Source: Villigracilis sp024434165
GTDB taxonomy: Bacteria; Chloroflexota; Anaerolineae; Anaerolineales; Villigracilaceae
Assembly: GCA_030263665.1 (NCBI GenBank)
Contig: SZPK01000002.1
Coordinates: 69,695-133,694 of the forward strand
Reading direction: 5' to 3'
Length of the DNA: 64,000 nucleotides
The notes under the pieces are model-generated. The model was given only the letters and a program-made list of their open reading frames with translations. It had not been told where the DNA came from and made no database searches. The translations under genes and the position numbers were made by a program. Below, piece by piece: positions 10,302-17,618 of the stretch (position 1 is the stretch's first letter; each line of letters begins with the position of its first letter).

Positions 10302-11675
10302 ATGGACGCCGCATTCTCCAGGTATTATGCGATTCCCGTATTGGACAGGGTGTTGATCTATTCGCCACTACAGGGAATAACCGCATTAACCAATGAGAGC
10401 GCCGCTCAAACGCTTCGCAGATGTCTGGAAAACGGGGGAACCGTTCCGCGCCAAATTCAACCCCTCTACAAATCCTTGAAGGAAACTCCGTTCGCGCCTC
10501 CAGCCGCCCGGCAGGTTCGTGGAATCGCCCCGCTTTTTCTGGGAATCATCCCAACCCGTTCGTGCAGCCTGCAATGCGTATACTGCGACTTCATCGCCGG
10601 TCAGTCCGCGGGAAGCGCCATGTCCCTGCCGATGGCGAAACAGGTCATAGACGCTTATTTCGACATCCTGGACGAAGAGAAAGGCGGGCGCGCCGACGTT
10701 CAGTTCTTTGGGGGCGAACCGTTCCATTCACCCGAGGTCGTTTATTTTTCAGTTGCGTATGCCCGGCGGAAAGCGGAAGAACGGGCAATGGACGTTCATT
10801 TTGAAGTCACAACGAATGGCATCTTCGATGCAGAGACCGCCGCCTGGGCGGCGGACCACTTCGACGCCGTCATCCTGTCCTTGGATGGTCCGCCGGACAT
10901 TCAGGAAAGCCAGCGTCCCGCCAGAAACGGCAAGCCCGTATTTCCAATCGTTTATAGGAACGCAAAGATCATTTCATCCGGCTCGGCGGATTTGATCATC
11001 CGTTCCTGCATCAGCCAGAGGACCGCGCACCGCATGACGGAAATAGCGGGCTGGATCGTCGAAGAGTTCCTCGCAAAAGCGGTCTGCTTCGAGAGCGTAC
11101 ATCCCACCGCGCAATCCGCCAATACGGGTTTACTCCCGCCCGACCTCCTCGAATTTGCCCGCCAGTTTCATGCTTCAGCGCAAATCCTGGAGGCGCACGG
11201 CATTGCGGCGGTCCATTCCACCACGGATGTTTCCGTATGCCGCACCACGCTCTGCCCGGTGGGCAGGAATGCGCTCATCGTCTCGCCGGACGGTGCGGTG
11301 GACGCCTGCTACCTTCCAGAGAAAACGTGGAGGGAGGCGGGTCTGGATTTCCGGTTGGGAAATGTCCGCGCCGGGAAGTTCGACCTTAACGAAAACGTTT
11401 TGCAGGGAATCCTTGCATTTGCCAACGGGGATAAACCGGGCTGTATCAACTGCCTGTGCCGCTGCCACTGTGCGGGCGGGTGTCACGTCCGGCGGAACGG
11501 AAACCATTCCAACGGCAGGTATGACGATACCTGTATGCAGACGAGGCTGGTGACGACCGCCAATCTATTACGGCGATTGAACGAAAACGACCTGGCAACC
11601 GAATGGCTGGCTGATGAAGCCGCCATGACGCGGTTTGCGTGCCAGTCATCCGACCACATAAGTGAAATGGCGTGA
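10302..11675 (+). CDS. radical SAM/SPASM-type maturase 1
   Basis: 457-residue radical-SAM enzyme. The N-terminal domain (about 1-75) carries LDRVLIYSPLQGITALT, a block shared with the other two long maturases of this operon. The [4Fe-4S]-SAM motif CSLQCVYC supplies Cys88, Cys92 and Cys95. Radical-SAM barrel motifs are FFGGEPFHS and EVTTNGIF. The C-terminus is Cys-rich, with Cys313, 318, 336, 381, 384, 386, 388, 390, 394 and 411 (GCINCLCRCHCAGGC), as in SPASM domains holding two auxiliary clusters. Such enzymes modify ribosomal peptides by thioether or C-C crosslinking. It overlaps the next gene by 4 bases (GTGA). The likely substrate is the Cys-repeat tail encoded at 14260-14394. Confidence 0.92.
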   Translation: MDAAFSRYYAIPVLDRVLIYSPLQGITALTNESAAQTLRRCLENGGTVPRQIQPLYKSLKETPFAPPAARQVRGIAPLFLGIIPTRSCSLQCVYCDFIAGQSAGSAMSLPMAKQVIDAYFDILDEEKGGRADVQFFGGEPFHSPEVVYFSVAYARRKAEERAMDVHFEVTTNGIFDAETAAWAADHFDAVILSLDGPPDIQESQRPARNGKPVFPIVYRNAKIISSGSADLIIRSCISQRTAHRMTEIAGWIVEEFLAKAVCFESVHPTAQSANTGLLPPDLLEFARQFHASAQILEAHGIAAVHSTTDVSVCRTTLCPVGRNALIVSPDGAVDACYLPEKTWREAGLDFRLGNVRAGKFDLNENVLQGILAFANGDKPGCINCLCRCHCAGGCHVRRNGNHSNGRYDDTCMQTRLVTTANLLRRLNENDLATEWLADEAAMTRFACQSSDHISEMA

Positions 11676-11983
11676 GCGACATATCCCAACCCGGGCAGAC
11701 GACGCCCTCCATACGATTACGCGCACCCCGAAACCTGTACTGGGTTCGGGATGCGAATTTCACGCTGCTTATTGATGAAGAGAAAGGCGTCACAAAGCAG
11801 CTGGAGGGGGATGCCGCCGCGCTTTGGGGCTGGCTGTGCATGGGCGTTTCGCTGTCACAATGCGCCCGGCTGCTGGGCGCAATGAACAACATCGCCCCCA
11901 TTGAAGCCGCATCGGAAATCAACCAACACCTGCGCGCATGGCAGGAAGCAGGCTTGCTGGAAGACGGCGGTTCAGCGCCATGA
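11672..11983 (+). CDS. PqqD-like peptide chaperone (RiPP recognition element)
   Basis: 103 residues with a PqqD-type winged-helix pattern: a beta hairpin (YWVRDANFTLLIDEEKGV), a helix (GDAAALWGWLCMGVSLSQCARLL) and a final helix ending WQEAGLLE. Free-standing PqqD-like proteins bind leader or recognition sequences and present them to a radical-SAM partner. GTG 11672 overlaps the preceding TGA, and its own TGA overlaps the next ATG (ATGA at 11980), so it is locked between two radical-SAM genes. The call is from fold pattern and context, not from a strict signature. Confidence 0.72.
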   Translation: MSDISQPGQTTPSIRLRAPRNLYWVRDANFTLLIDEEKGVTKQLEGDAAALWGWLCMGVSLSQCARLLGAMNNIAPIEAASEINQHLRAWQEAGLLEDGGSAP

Positions 11984-12987
11984 GCAACCTGGTGATTTCC
12001 CGGGTCTGCAATATGAACTGCCCCTTCTGCTTTGCGGCGGGGCTCATGCAGTCCGGCAGGCAGTCGGACGACCAGCGCTTCATCTCCCGCGCGGATTTTT
12101 CCGCAAGGCTGGGTTATCTGAAACGTTCCGGGATCAACTCCGTGCGCATGATCGGAGGGGAACCAACCCTTCACCCGCAAATCCGTGAGTTGATCGAGGA
12201 GGCGCGCCGGGCTGGAATGCAAGTGATGATATTTACACACGGGTTTCTCAAAGAATCCCTGCTCGCTTATCTGGAGGGTCTCCCGGAAAAAGACTGCACC
12301 CTGCTTGTAAACATGAACGCCGGCGGAGGGGATGTTTCCCGCAGCGAAGAATTGGACGCGGCGCGCAACAGGACCTTGAAAAGGCTTGGACATCTCGCGG
12401 CGGTCAGTTTCAACATCCATACCCCAAACTTCGACCTTCTGCCAATCATGGAGTCCATCATAAAAGCCGGTTCCCGGCGAATCATCCGGCTGGGACTGGC
12501 TCACCCAAGCCTCGCCGGTGGAAACATTCATCTGCACCCCAAGCGCTACCCGCACGTGGCGGGAAGAATCGCGGGCTTTGCGAAGACCGCCGGGGCGCAT
12601 GGCATCCGCTTCGAGTTCGACTGCGGGTTTGTCCGCTGTATGTTTTCCGAAGAAGAACTTGGCGCGCTCAGGCAGGCTGGCTCGGAGGTAAATTATCAAT
12701 GCTCGCCCATCCTGGATGTTGACCTGAACGGCGCCGCCTGCCACTGCTTCCCGCTGGCAGACAGGTTTTCGGTCCAGATGAAGGCGGGGTCGAGCGCCTC
12801 CGAACTCCGCGATAGGCTGGTCGAACAAACCCGGCATGCTCGCGCCGCGGGCGTTTATCCCACGTGTTCGTCCTGCGGATTCAAAGCGCGCAGGGAATGT
12901 ACTGGCGGCTGCCTTGCCGCTGCGATGCGCCGCTTTCGACCGGCGGACATCCACAACTTGCAATTCGTGCCGGTTTCGAACTCATAA
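11980..12987 (+). CDS. radical SAM/SPASM-like maturase 2 (short form)
   Basis: 335-residue radical-SAM enzyme lacking the N-terminal domain of its neighbours. The cluster motif CNMNCPFC starts at Cys10 (Cys10, 14, 17). RMIGGEPTLHPQI is the GGE motif. C-terminal cysteines 241, 254, 256, 296, 299, 307 and 311 (CSSCGFKARRECTGGC) suggest auxiliary Fe-S cluster(s). The ATG at 11980 forms ATGA with the stop of the PqqD-like gene; a longer in-frame start at 11938 would overlap that gene and is not supported. The most economical role is one of several sequential modifications of the same substrate. Confidence 0.9.
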   Translation: MSNLVISRVCNMNCPFCFAAGLMQSGRQSDDQRFISRADFSARLGYLKRSGINSVRMIGGEPTLHPQIRELIEEARRAGMQVMIFTHGFLKESLLAYLEGLPEKDCTLLVNMNAGGGDVSRSEELDAARNRTLKRLGHLAAVSFNIHTPNFDLLPIMESIIKAGSRRIIRLGLAHPSLAGGNIHLHPKRYPHVAGRIAGFAKTAGAHGIRFEFDCGFVRCMFSEEELGALRQAGSEVNYQCSPILDVDLNGAACHCFPLADRFSVQMKAGSSASELRDRLVEQTRHARAAGVYPTCSSCGFKARRECTGGCLAAAMRRFRPADIHNLQFVPVSNS

Positions 12988-13008
12988 GAGAAGAGAAAGG
13001 AAAATTCC

Positions 13009-14397
13009 ATGACCACCCAGGACCACTCAGATACAAACTCAAACCAGCAACAGGAAGAACCGGAAGTCTACGCCGTGCGGAAGGAGGATGGCAGGTTGAA
13101 ATTGACCCGCCGCGATTTCCTCAAAGCGGCGGGGATGCTCGCGGCAGGCTCGGCGCTGGCAGGCTGCTCGAACCCGCTCGCGCCTCCGCCAACCGATACG
13201 CCAACCAGTACGCGCACGCCCACACGCACGCCCACCAACACCCCCACCCGCACTCCGACGAAGACGCCCACCATTACACCCTCCCCCACAAACACGCCCA
13301 CGCCCACCCCAACCTTCCTGCCGGGAGAATGCCAGGCGGGAGCCAAGGCGCACAAGGAACAGGTTTCCATGATGCAAATCGGCTCCGACGGCCTTACGCT
13401 GATTTCGATCAGCGAACTGGAAGGGAAGTTGAAAATCTGGTCCATGCCGAACGCCGCTTTGCTGAATTCCATCACAACCGGCACAACGGCGGCGGCGCTC
13501 AGCCCCGACGGCACCTATGTTGTTGCGGCTGGCGCATCCAATACCATCCGCTTCCTCTCCGCAGCGGACGGAAAGTTGATCAAAACCCTCAGCGAGTTCG
13601 CCACCATGCTGGCGATCACGAAGGACGGCAGTATGCTGGTGTCGGCGGCGGATAATGGGCGCATTCAGTTGTGGTCGCTGCCGGATGGAGAACTGATCAA
13701 GAATCTGGATGGAACGGCGCTCTTCCTGGCGATCAGCGCCGACGGCAAAACGCTGGCTTCGTCCGATGGCGCCCAGGTTCAGGTTTGGTCCCTGCCGGAC
13801 GGCGAGTTGATCACGACCATCGAAGAGTTCGCCAAGTTCGTCGCCGTCAGCCCGGATGGGAAGACGCTTGCAACCGGCGATGAATTCTACGCCGCCACGC
13901 TCCGCTCCCTGCCGGATGGCGAGGTGATCGGCGACCTGGGCAAATATCCATCGTCCCCGCTGGTCTTCAGTTCAGACGGCAAATTCATCGCGCTAAACGA
14001 ATACGGGGAAATCACCGTTTGGCCGTTTCCCGAGCTTAACCCAAGCCGGTCCATGACTACGGGCGCTTCGGTCTTCGCGGTCAGTCCGTACAGCAACCTG
14101 ATGGCTACCGGAGATATCGAAGGCATCATCAAACTGTGGACCTTCCCGGACATGGAGGAGTTCAGCTGCCTGTTCGACTTGAAGGTGAGCCTGCCCGCCG
14201 TGGAGGGAATCGAGGTCTCCGTGGAAGTGGAAGGGCGGACGATCACATACACCCTGCCCTGCGGCGCGCCGATTCCGCCGGGCGCGGTGTGCGTCTGCAA
14301 TTGCGTGGCAGGCTCGGGCTGCGCCTGTGTCAGCTACAACCCCTGCTCCTGTGTCGGATACAGCGCGCCTGTCTACCATTATTGGTATCCAAACTGA
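13009..14397 (+). CDS. Tat-type lipoprotein with beta-propeller and Cys-repeat tail (candidate substrate)
   Basis: 462 residues in four parts. (1) Tat-type lipoprotein signal: LTRRDFLKAAGM with Arg34-Arg35, hydrophobic core, and lipobox LAGC with Cys53. (2) Thr/Pro-rich spacer, about 60-107. (3) WD40-like propeller, about 120-395, with repeated WSLPDGELI, WSMPNAAL and SPDGK motifs. (4) Tail 418-462 with Cys418, 428, 430, 432, 438, 440, 446 and 448, that is CxCxC-x5-CxC-x5-CxC, then aromatic YHYWYPN. Units CNCVAGSG, CACVSYNP and CSCVGYSAP repeat every 8 residues. The gene sits inside the radical-SAM operon, 21 bases after maturase 2 and 3 bases before maturase 3. I infer that the tail is enzymatically modified in the cytoplasm before Tat export and lipid anchoring. 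AAAGGA precedes ATG 13009. Confidence 0.88.
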   Translation: MTTQDHSDTNSNQQQEEPEVYAVRKEDGRLKLTRRDFLKAAGMLAAGSALAGCSNPLAPPPTDTPTSTRTPTRTPTNTPTRTPTKTPTITPSPTNTPTPTPTFLPGECQAGAKAHKEQVSMMQIGSDGLTLISISELEGKLKIWSMPNAALLNSITTGTTAAALSPDGTYVVAAGASNTIRFLSAADGKLIKTLSEFATMLAITKDGSMLVSAADNGRIQLWSLPDGELIKNLDGTALFLAISADGKTLASSDGAQVQVWSLPDGELITTIEEFAKFVAVSPDGKTLATGDEFYAATLRSLPDGEVIGDLGKYPSSPLVFSSDGKFIALNEYGEITVWPFPELNPSRSMTTGASVFAVSPYSNLMATGDIEGIIKLWTFPDMEEFSCLFDLKVSLPAVEGIEVSVEVEGRTITYTLPCGAPIPPGAVCVCNCVAGSGCACVSYNPCSCVGYSAPVYHYWYPN

Positions 14398-14400
14398 CTC

Positions 14401-15765
14401 ATGCAGCTCTACACACACCGCCTGGATGGAACCGGGCAAGTCCTGATCTACCGCCCGCTGTTGGGGCTGGCTTTTGTGGGGAATGCGGCAATGGCGGAAC
14501 TCTGTCAGCGGGTGACGGCTGGGGGAACCAGCGCCCCGCTCAACGTCGAGGGCGAGGCGATGCGGTTTCTATCCTCGGTCGGATTCCTCCGCGCCGACCC
14601 ATCGCCTCCACCCCAGACGGGCAGGCTGTTCCGCCCCATTCTGGCTGTGCTCCTCATGACGAATCGCTGTCAACTGCGGTGTGTCTATTGTTACGCCGCG
14701 GCGGGCTCCATGCCGGGGATGGACCTGCCGGAAGAACTGGGCAAACAAGCCATTGACCTGGTCTGCGCAAACGCACAGGAGCAGAAAGCGCGCGCCTTTG
14801 AAGTGTCGTTTCATGGAGGAGGGGAACCGTCGCTGGCATGGCAGACCGTGCAGACCTGCACCGCCCATGCGCGGCAGAAACCGTTACCCGCCAGAATCAC
14901 GCTGACATCGAACGGCGTATGGTCGAAGCGCCAATGCGAATGGATCGTCTCCAACCTCGACGGCGTGAGTCTTTCGATGGATGGACGCCCTGAAACGCAG
15001 AACGAGCGCCGCCCGTTTGCCTCAGGGAAGGAATCCTTTGAGGCTGTCTGGCGGAACCTCAACGAGATGGACCGGCGCGGTTTTGAGTATTCGATCCGCC
15101 TGACGGCAGCGGCACCCTGGGAGGGCTTTCCGAAGGAAATCGAGTTCCTTTGCCGGGAGACGGGCTGCAAAAGTTTCCACGTGGAGCCAACCTTCCACAT
15201 CCAACGCGGCACACATGGGGATGCGCTCCCCGGCGAAGGGCAGGCGTTCGTGGATGCCTTTCTCGAAGCGGAGGAGATCGCCGCAAAGGCAGGGAGGCGT
15301 TTGGAATATTCCGGCGCGCGGATCGGCTTGCTTCTGGATACTTTTTGCACCGCGCCTTTCCAGGCGTTGATTATCAACCCCCTCGGTCAACTGGTTGCCT
15401 GCTATGAACTGGCTGGGCAAAGTCATGCGATGAACGATGTTTCCACCATCGGGTATTTAAAAGACGGGCGCATCCATCTGGACGAGAGAGCAAGGCGCCG
15501 GCTGCATACCCTGCTCGGGGCGAGGCGGGAGGCGTGCAGGGACTGCTTCTGTTACTGGTCGTGCGCGGGAGATTGTTACATCCGCAGTTTTTCTTCCGAA
15601 AGCGACGACCCCGCAAAGCGCGGCGAACGCTGCCAGATCAACCGCAAGTTGACCGAGGCGCTCATCCTGAAAAAAATTGCGGAGGGCAGCGGCGTGTGCG
15701 GATTCACCCGCGCAGGCGCACACAGCGGCACGATTCAGGAGTTCCATCCGGGGGCGCATCCATGA
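14401..15765 (+). CDS. radical SAM/SPASM-type maturase 3
   Basis: 454 residues. The N-terminal domain has GTGQVLIYRPLLGLAFVG, aligned with that of maturase 1. The SAM-cluster motif CQLRCVYC gives Cys90, 94 and 97, followed by FHGGGEPSLAW and LTSNGVWS. SPASM-type cysteines are 316, 334, 379, 382, 384, 388, 392 and 411 (CRDCFCYWSCAGDC). The ATG is 3 bases after the stop of the propeller gene and there is no clear Shine-Dalgarno, so translational coupling to the substrate gene is likely. Its stop overlaps the next ATG (ATGA at 15762). Paralogue of the enzymes at 10302 and 16233. Confidence 0.92.
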   Translation: MQLYTHRLDGTGQVLIYRPLLGLAFVGNAAMAELCQRVTAGGTSAPLNVEGEAMRFLSSVGFLRADPSPPPQTGRLFRPILAVLLMTNRCQLRCVYCYAAAGSMPGMDLPEELGKQAIDLVCANAQEQKARAFEVSFHGGGEPSLAWQTVQTCTAHARQKPLPARITLTSNGVWSKRQCEWIVSNLDGVSLSMDGRPETQNERRPFASGKESFEAVWRNLNEMDRRGFEYSIRLTAAAPWEGFPKEIEFLCRETGCKSFHVEPTFHIQRGTHGDALPGEGQAFVDAFLEAEEIAAKAGRRLEYSGARIGLLLDTFCTAPFQALIINPLGQLVACYELAGQSHAMNDVSTIGYLKDGRIHLDERARRRLHTLLGARREACRDCFCYWSCAGDCYIRSFSSESDDPAKRGERCQINRKLTEALILKKIAEGSGVCGFTRAGAHSGTIQEFHPGAHP

Positions 15766-16223
15766 GTGAAGCGAAAACCGACCCCTTTGCATTCGAAGCC
15801 TTCCCGCGCGGCTGGCTGGCGTTTCGCATCACCCGCCGGCAATTTCTCCCAAGCCTGCTGGATAACCTCCATGCCTGCTGCGCAGACGCTCCCGCACACG
15901 GGTTGGACGAACTGGGAACGTGGGACGACGAGAAACTCGGCGGCGTCATTCCGAAAATCAACCCGGGGGTGAAGGTCAGCGTGAAGGATGGGCAGGTGTA
16001 CGGACAGCCGAAATCGTTCGAGAAACCGCTGCGTTTGTTCGGCACCAACTCGCCCGCCCTGCATGCCTTCAATCAAATGAACGGCTTCAATTCCCTGCGT
16101 GAAATTGCCAATTCGATGGCGGAGGAAAACCACTGGAGTTTTGAACACAGCTTCGATTACGTTCGCGGTCTGTTTCTCTGGCTGGTCCTTTGCCTGATCT
16201 GCGAGCCTTTGCTCCCAAAATAG
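15762..16223 (+). CDS. second PqqD-like protein with extended N-terminus
   Basis: 153 residues. The C-terminal half (about 88-150: LFGTNSPALHAFNQMNG, SLREIANSMAEE, then SFDYVRGLFLWLVLCLIC) matches the helix pattern of PqqD-like peptide chaperones. The N-terminal half contains FRITRRQFLPSLLDNLHACC, whose TRRxFL recalls the Tat motif of the propeller protein, although no typical hydrophobic signal core follows. The gene starts inside the stop of maturase 3 and ends in TAG at 16221, in the same frame as maturase 4. A split PqqD-radical-SAM fusion is therefore possible. Function inferred from pattern and context. Confidence 0.68.
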   Translation: MSEAKTDPFAFEAFPRGWLAFRITRRQFLPSLLDNLHACCADAPAHGLDELGTWDDEKLGGVIPKINPGVKVSVKDGQVYGQPKSFEKPLRLFGTNSPALHAFNQMNGFNSLREIANSMAEENHWSFEHSFDYVRGLFLWLVLCLICEPLLPK

Positions 16224-16232
16224 GAAGGGCAT

Positions 16233-17618
16233 CTGGATTCGAAATTTGCGCCCCTGCCCAATTCATCGCTGCCCATTTTCAAGGCTTCCCTCGATGGGCA
16301 AACGCTCTATTACACCCCGGGCTGCCTGGCGGGAGTCCCATCCGATTCAGCCGATGAGATGGACAGGCATTTGGCGCTGGCATCCGAACATGGACGCAAA
16401 CCGCGCTTCCTTCCCGGCGGCAGCGGGGTGACACTGACCGAAGCGGCTCAAACCCTCGTGCAGACAGCGTCGGCAGTGGAACAGGCATGGGAAGCGCATC
16501 TCTCGAAACCGTTCATGCCGATGAGTCTCACGTTGTATCCGCACAACCGGTGCAGCCTGGCATGTCCCTACTGTTTTTCCGGCGCAAGCCCAGCCTGGCA
16601 AAAGGAATCGTTATCGTTGAACGCCGTCTGCGCCGCGGCGCAGACGGCGGCAAGGAATTGCCTCCTTCAAAACCAGCCGATGACGGTCGTCTTTCACGGA
16701 GGCGGGGAACCGGCTCTCGATTTGGCGTGGGTGTCGCAGGCGCTGGAAATCGTCGAAGCCGCGGCAGCCAACCTTGGGGTGAGTCTCTTCAAATATATCG
16801 CCACCAATGGGGTGATGTCGGAACGCAGGGCGGGATGGCTGGCAGAGCACTTTGATTTGATCGGGCTGTCGTGCGATGGACCGGAGGAGATTCAATCCAT
16901 TCAGCGCCCCCTTCGCAATGGACGATCCAGTTCCATGTTCGTCGAGCGAACGGCGCGGATGGTCCGCCAGAGCGGGAAGCCCCTGCATGTGCGCGTCACG
17001 GTTACGCCAGCCGCGCTGCGCCGCCAGACGGAGATCGCGCAGTATTTGTGCGAAGAAATCCAGCCGCAGGAGATAGACGTTGAACCGGTGTACCGGGGAA
17101 ACGGAAATCAGGGGTACCGCTTTCAACCGGACGACGCAAATGAGTTTGTCGAAGAATTTTTCAGGGCGCGGCAGGTATGCCGGTCGTATCATATTCCCTG
17201 GCAAACGTCTGGCGTGAGGCTGAACGAACTGCACGATTCGTACTGTCAAATTCACCGCTCCGTCCTGCAATTGATACCGGGCGGCTGCGCCGCCGTCTGT
17301 TATGAAGCGTGCGACGAGAGCCAGGCGCGTCAAAGCGGATTCATCGTCGGAAAAGGCGATCACTCTCGAAATGTATTTCAACTGGATTCCGAATACATTC
17401 GTTTTTTGCAGGAGCGGCTCGCCGTCATGCCGGTTTCCTGCGCTGCCTGCTTCAATCGCTTCCACTGTAACCGCGCCTGCCCGGATCATTGCGCGTTGAC
17501 GGGCGGCTCGCCAAAGGGAAGTTTTCGATGCCTGGTCAATCTGCAAATCGCAGAGGGGCTGCTGCTCGAACGGGCTTCCCAGAAGAAAAACAGCGAGGTT
17601 TGGCTGCACCGCCTATGA
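16233..17618 (+). CDS. radical SAM maturase 4 (start upstream of first ATG)
   Basis: Radical-SAM enzyme with cluster motif CSLACPYC, FHGGGEPALDL, YIATNGVM and a C-terminal Cys set (SCAACFNRFHCNRACPDHC). The first ATG is at 16359, but the frame is open back to the TAG at 16221, and the translated stretch (DGQTLYYTPGCLAGV) aligns with the N-terminal domains of maturases 1 and 3. The true start is therefore upstream. CTG 16233, 4 bases after AGGAAGG, is my best guess and gives 461 residues. Alternatively the TAG splits a single PqqD-radical-SAM polypeptide. Product family is sure; start is not. Confidence 0.85.
   Translation: MDSKFAPLPNSSLPIFKASLDGQTLYYTPGCLAGVPSDSADEMDRHLALASEHGRKPRFLPGGSGVTLTEAAQTLVQTASAVEQAWEAHLSKPFMPMSLTLYPHNRCSLACPYCFSGASPAWQKESLSLNAVCAAAQTAARNCLLQNQPMTVVFHGGGEPALDLAWVSQALEIVEAAAANLGVSLFKYIATNGVMSERRAGWLAEHFDLIGLSCDGPEEIQSIQRPLRNGRSSSMFVERTARMVRQSGKPLHVRVTVTPAALRRQTEIAQYLCEEIQPQEIDVEPVYRGNGNQGYRFQPDDANEFVEEFFRARQVCRSYHIPWQTSGVRLNELHDSYCQIHRSVLQLIPGGCAAVCYEACDESQARQSGFIVGKGDHSRNVFQLDSEYIRFLQERLAVMPVSCAACFNRFHCNRACPDHCALTGGSPKGSFRCLVNLQIAEGLLLERASQKKNSEVWLHRL

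Noticed and set aside
11446..12963. 505-codon ORF on the minus strand across the radical-SAM operon
   Set aside because: Antisense to maturase 1, the PqqD-like gene and maturase 2; no motif and no ribosome site.
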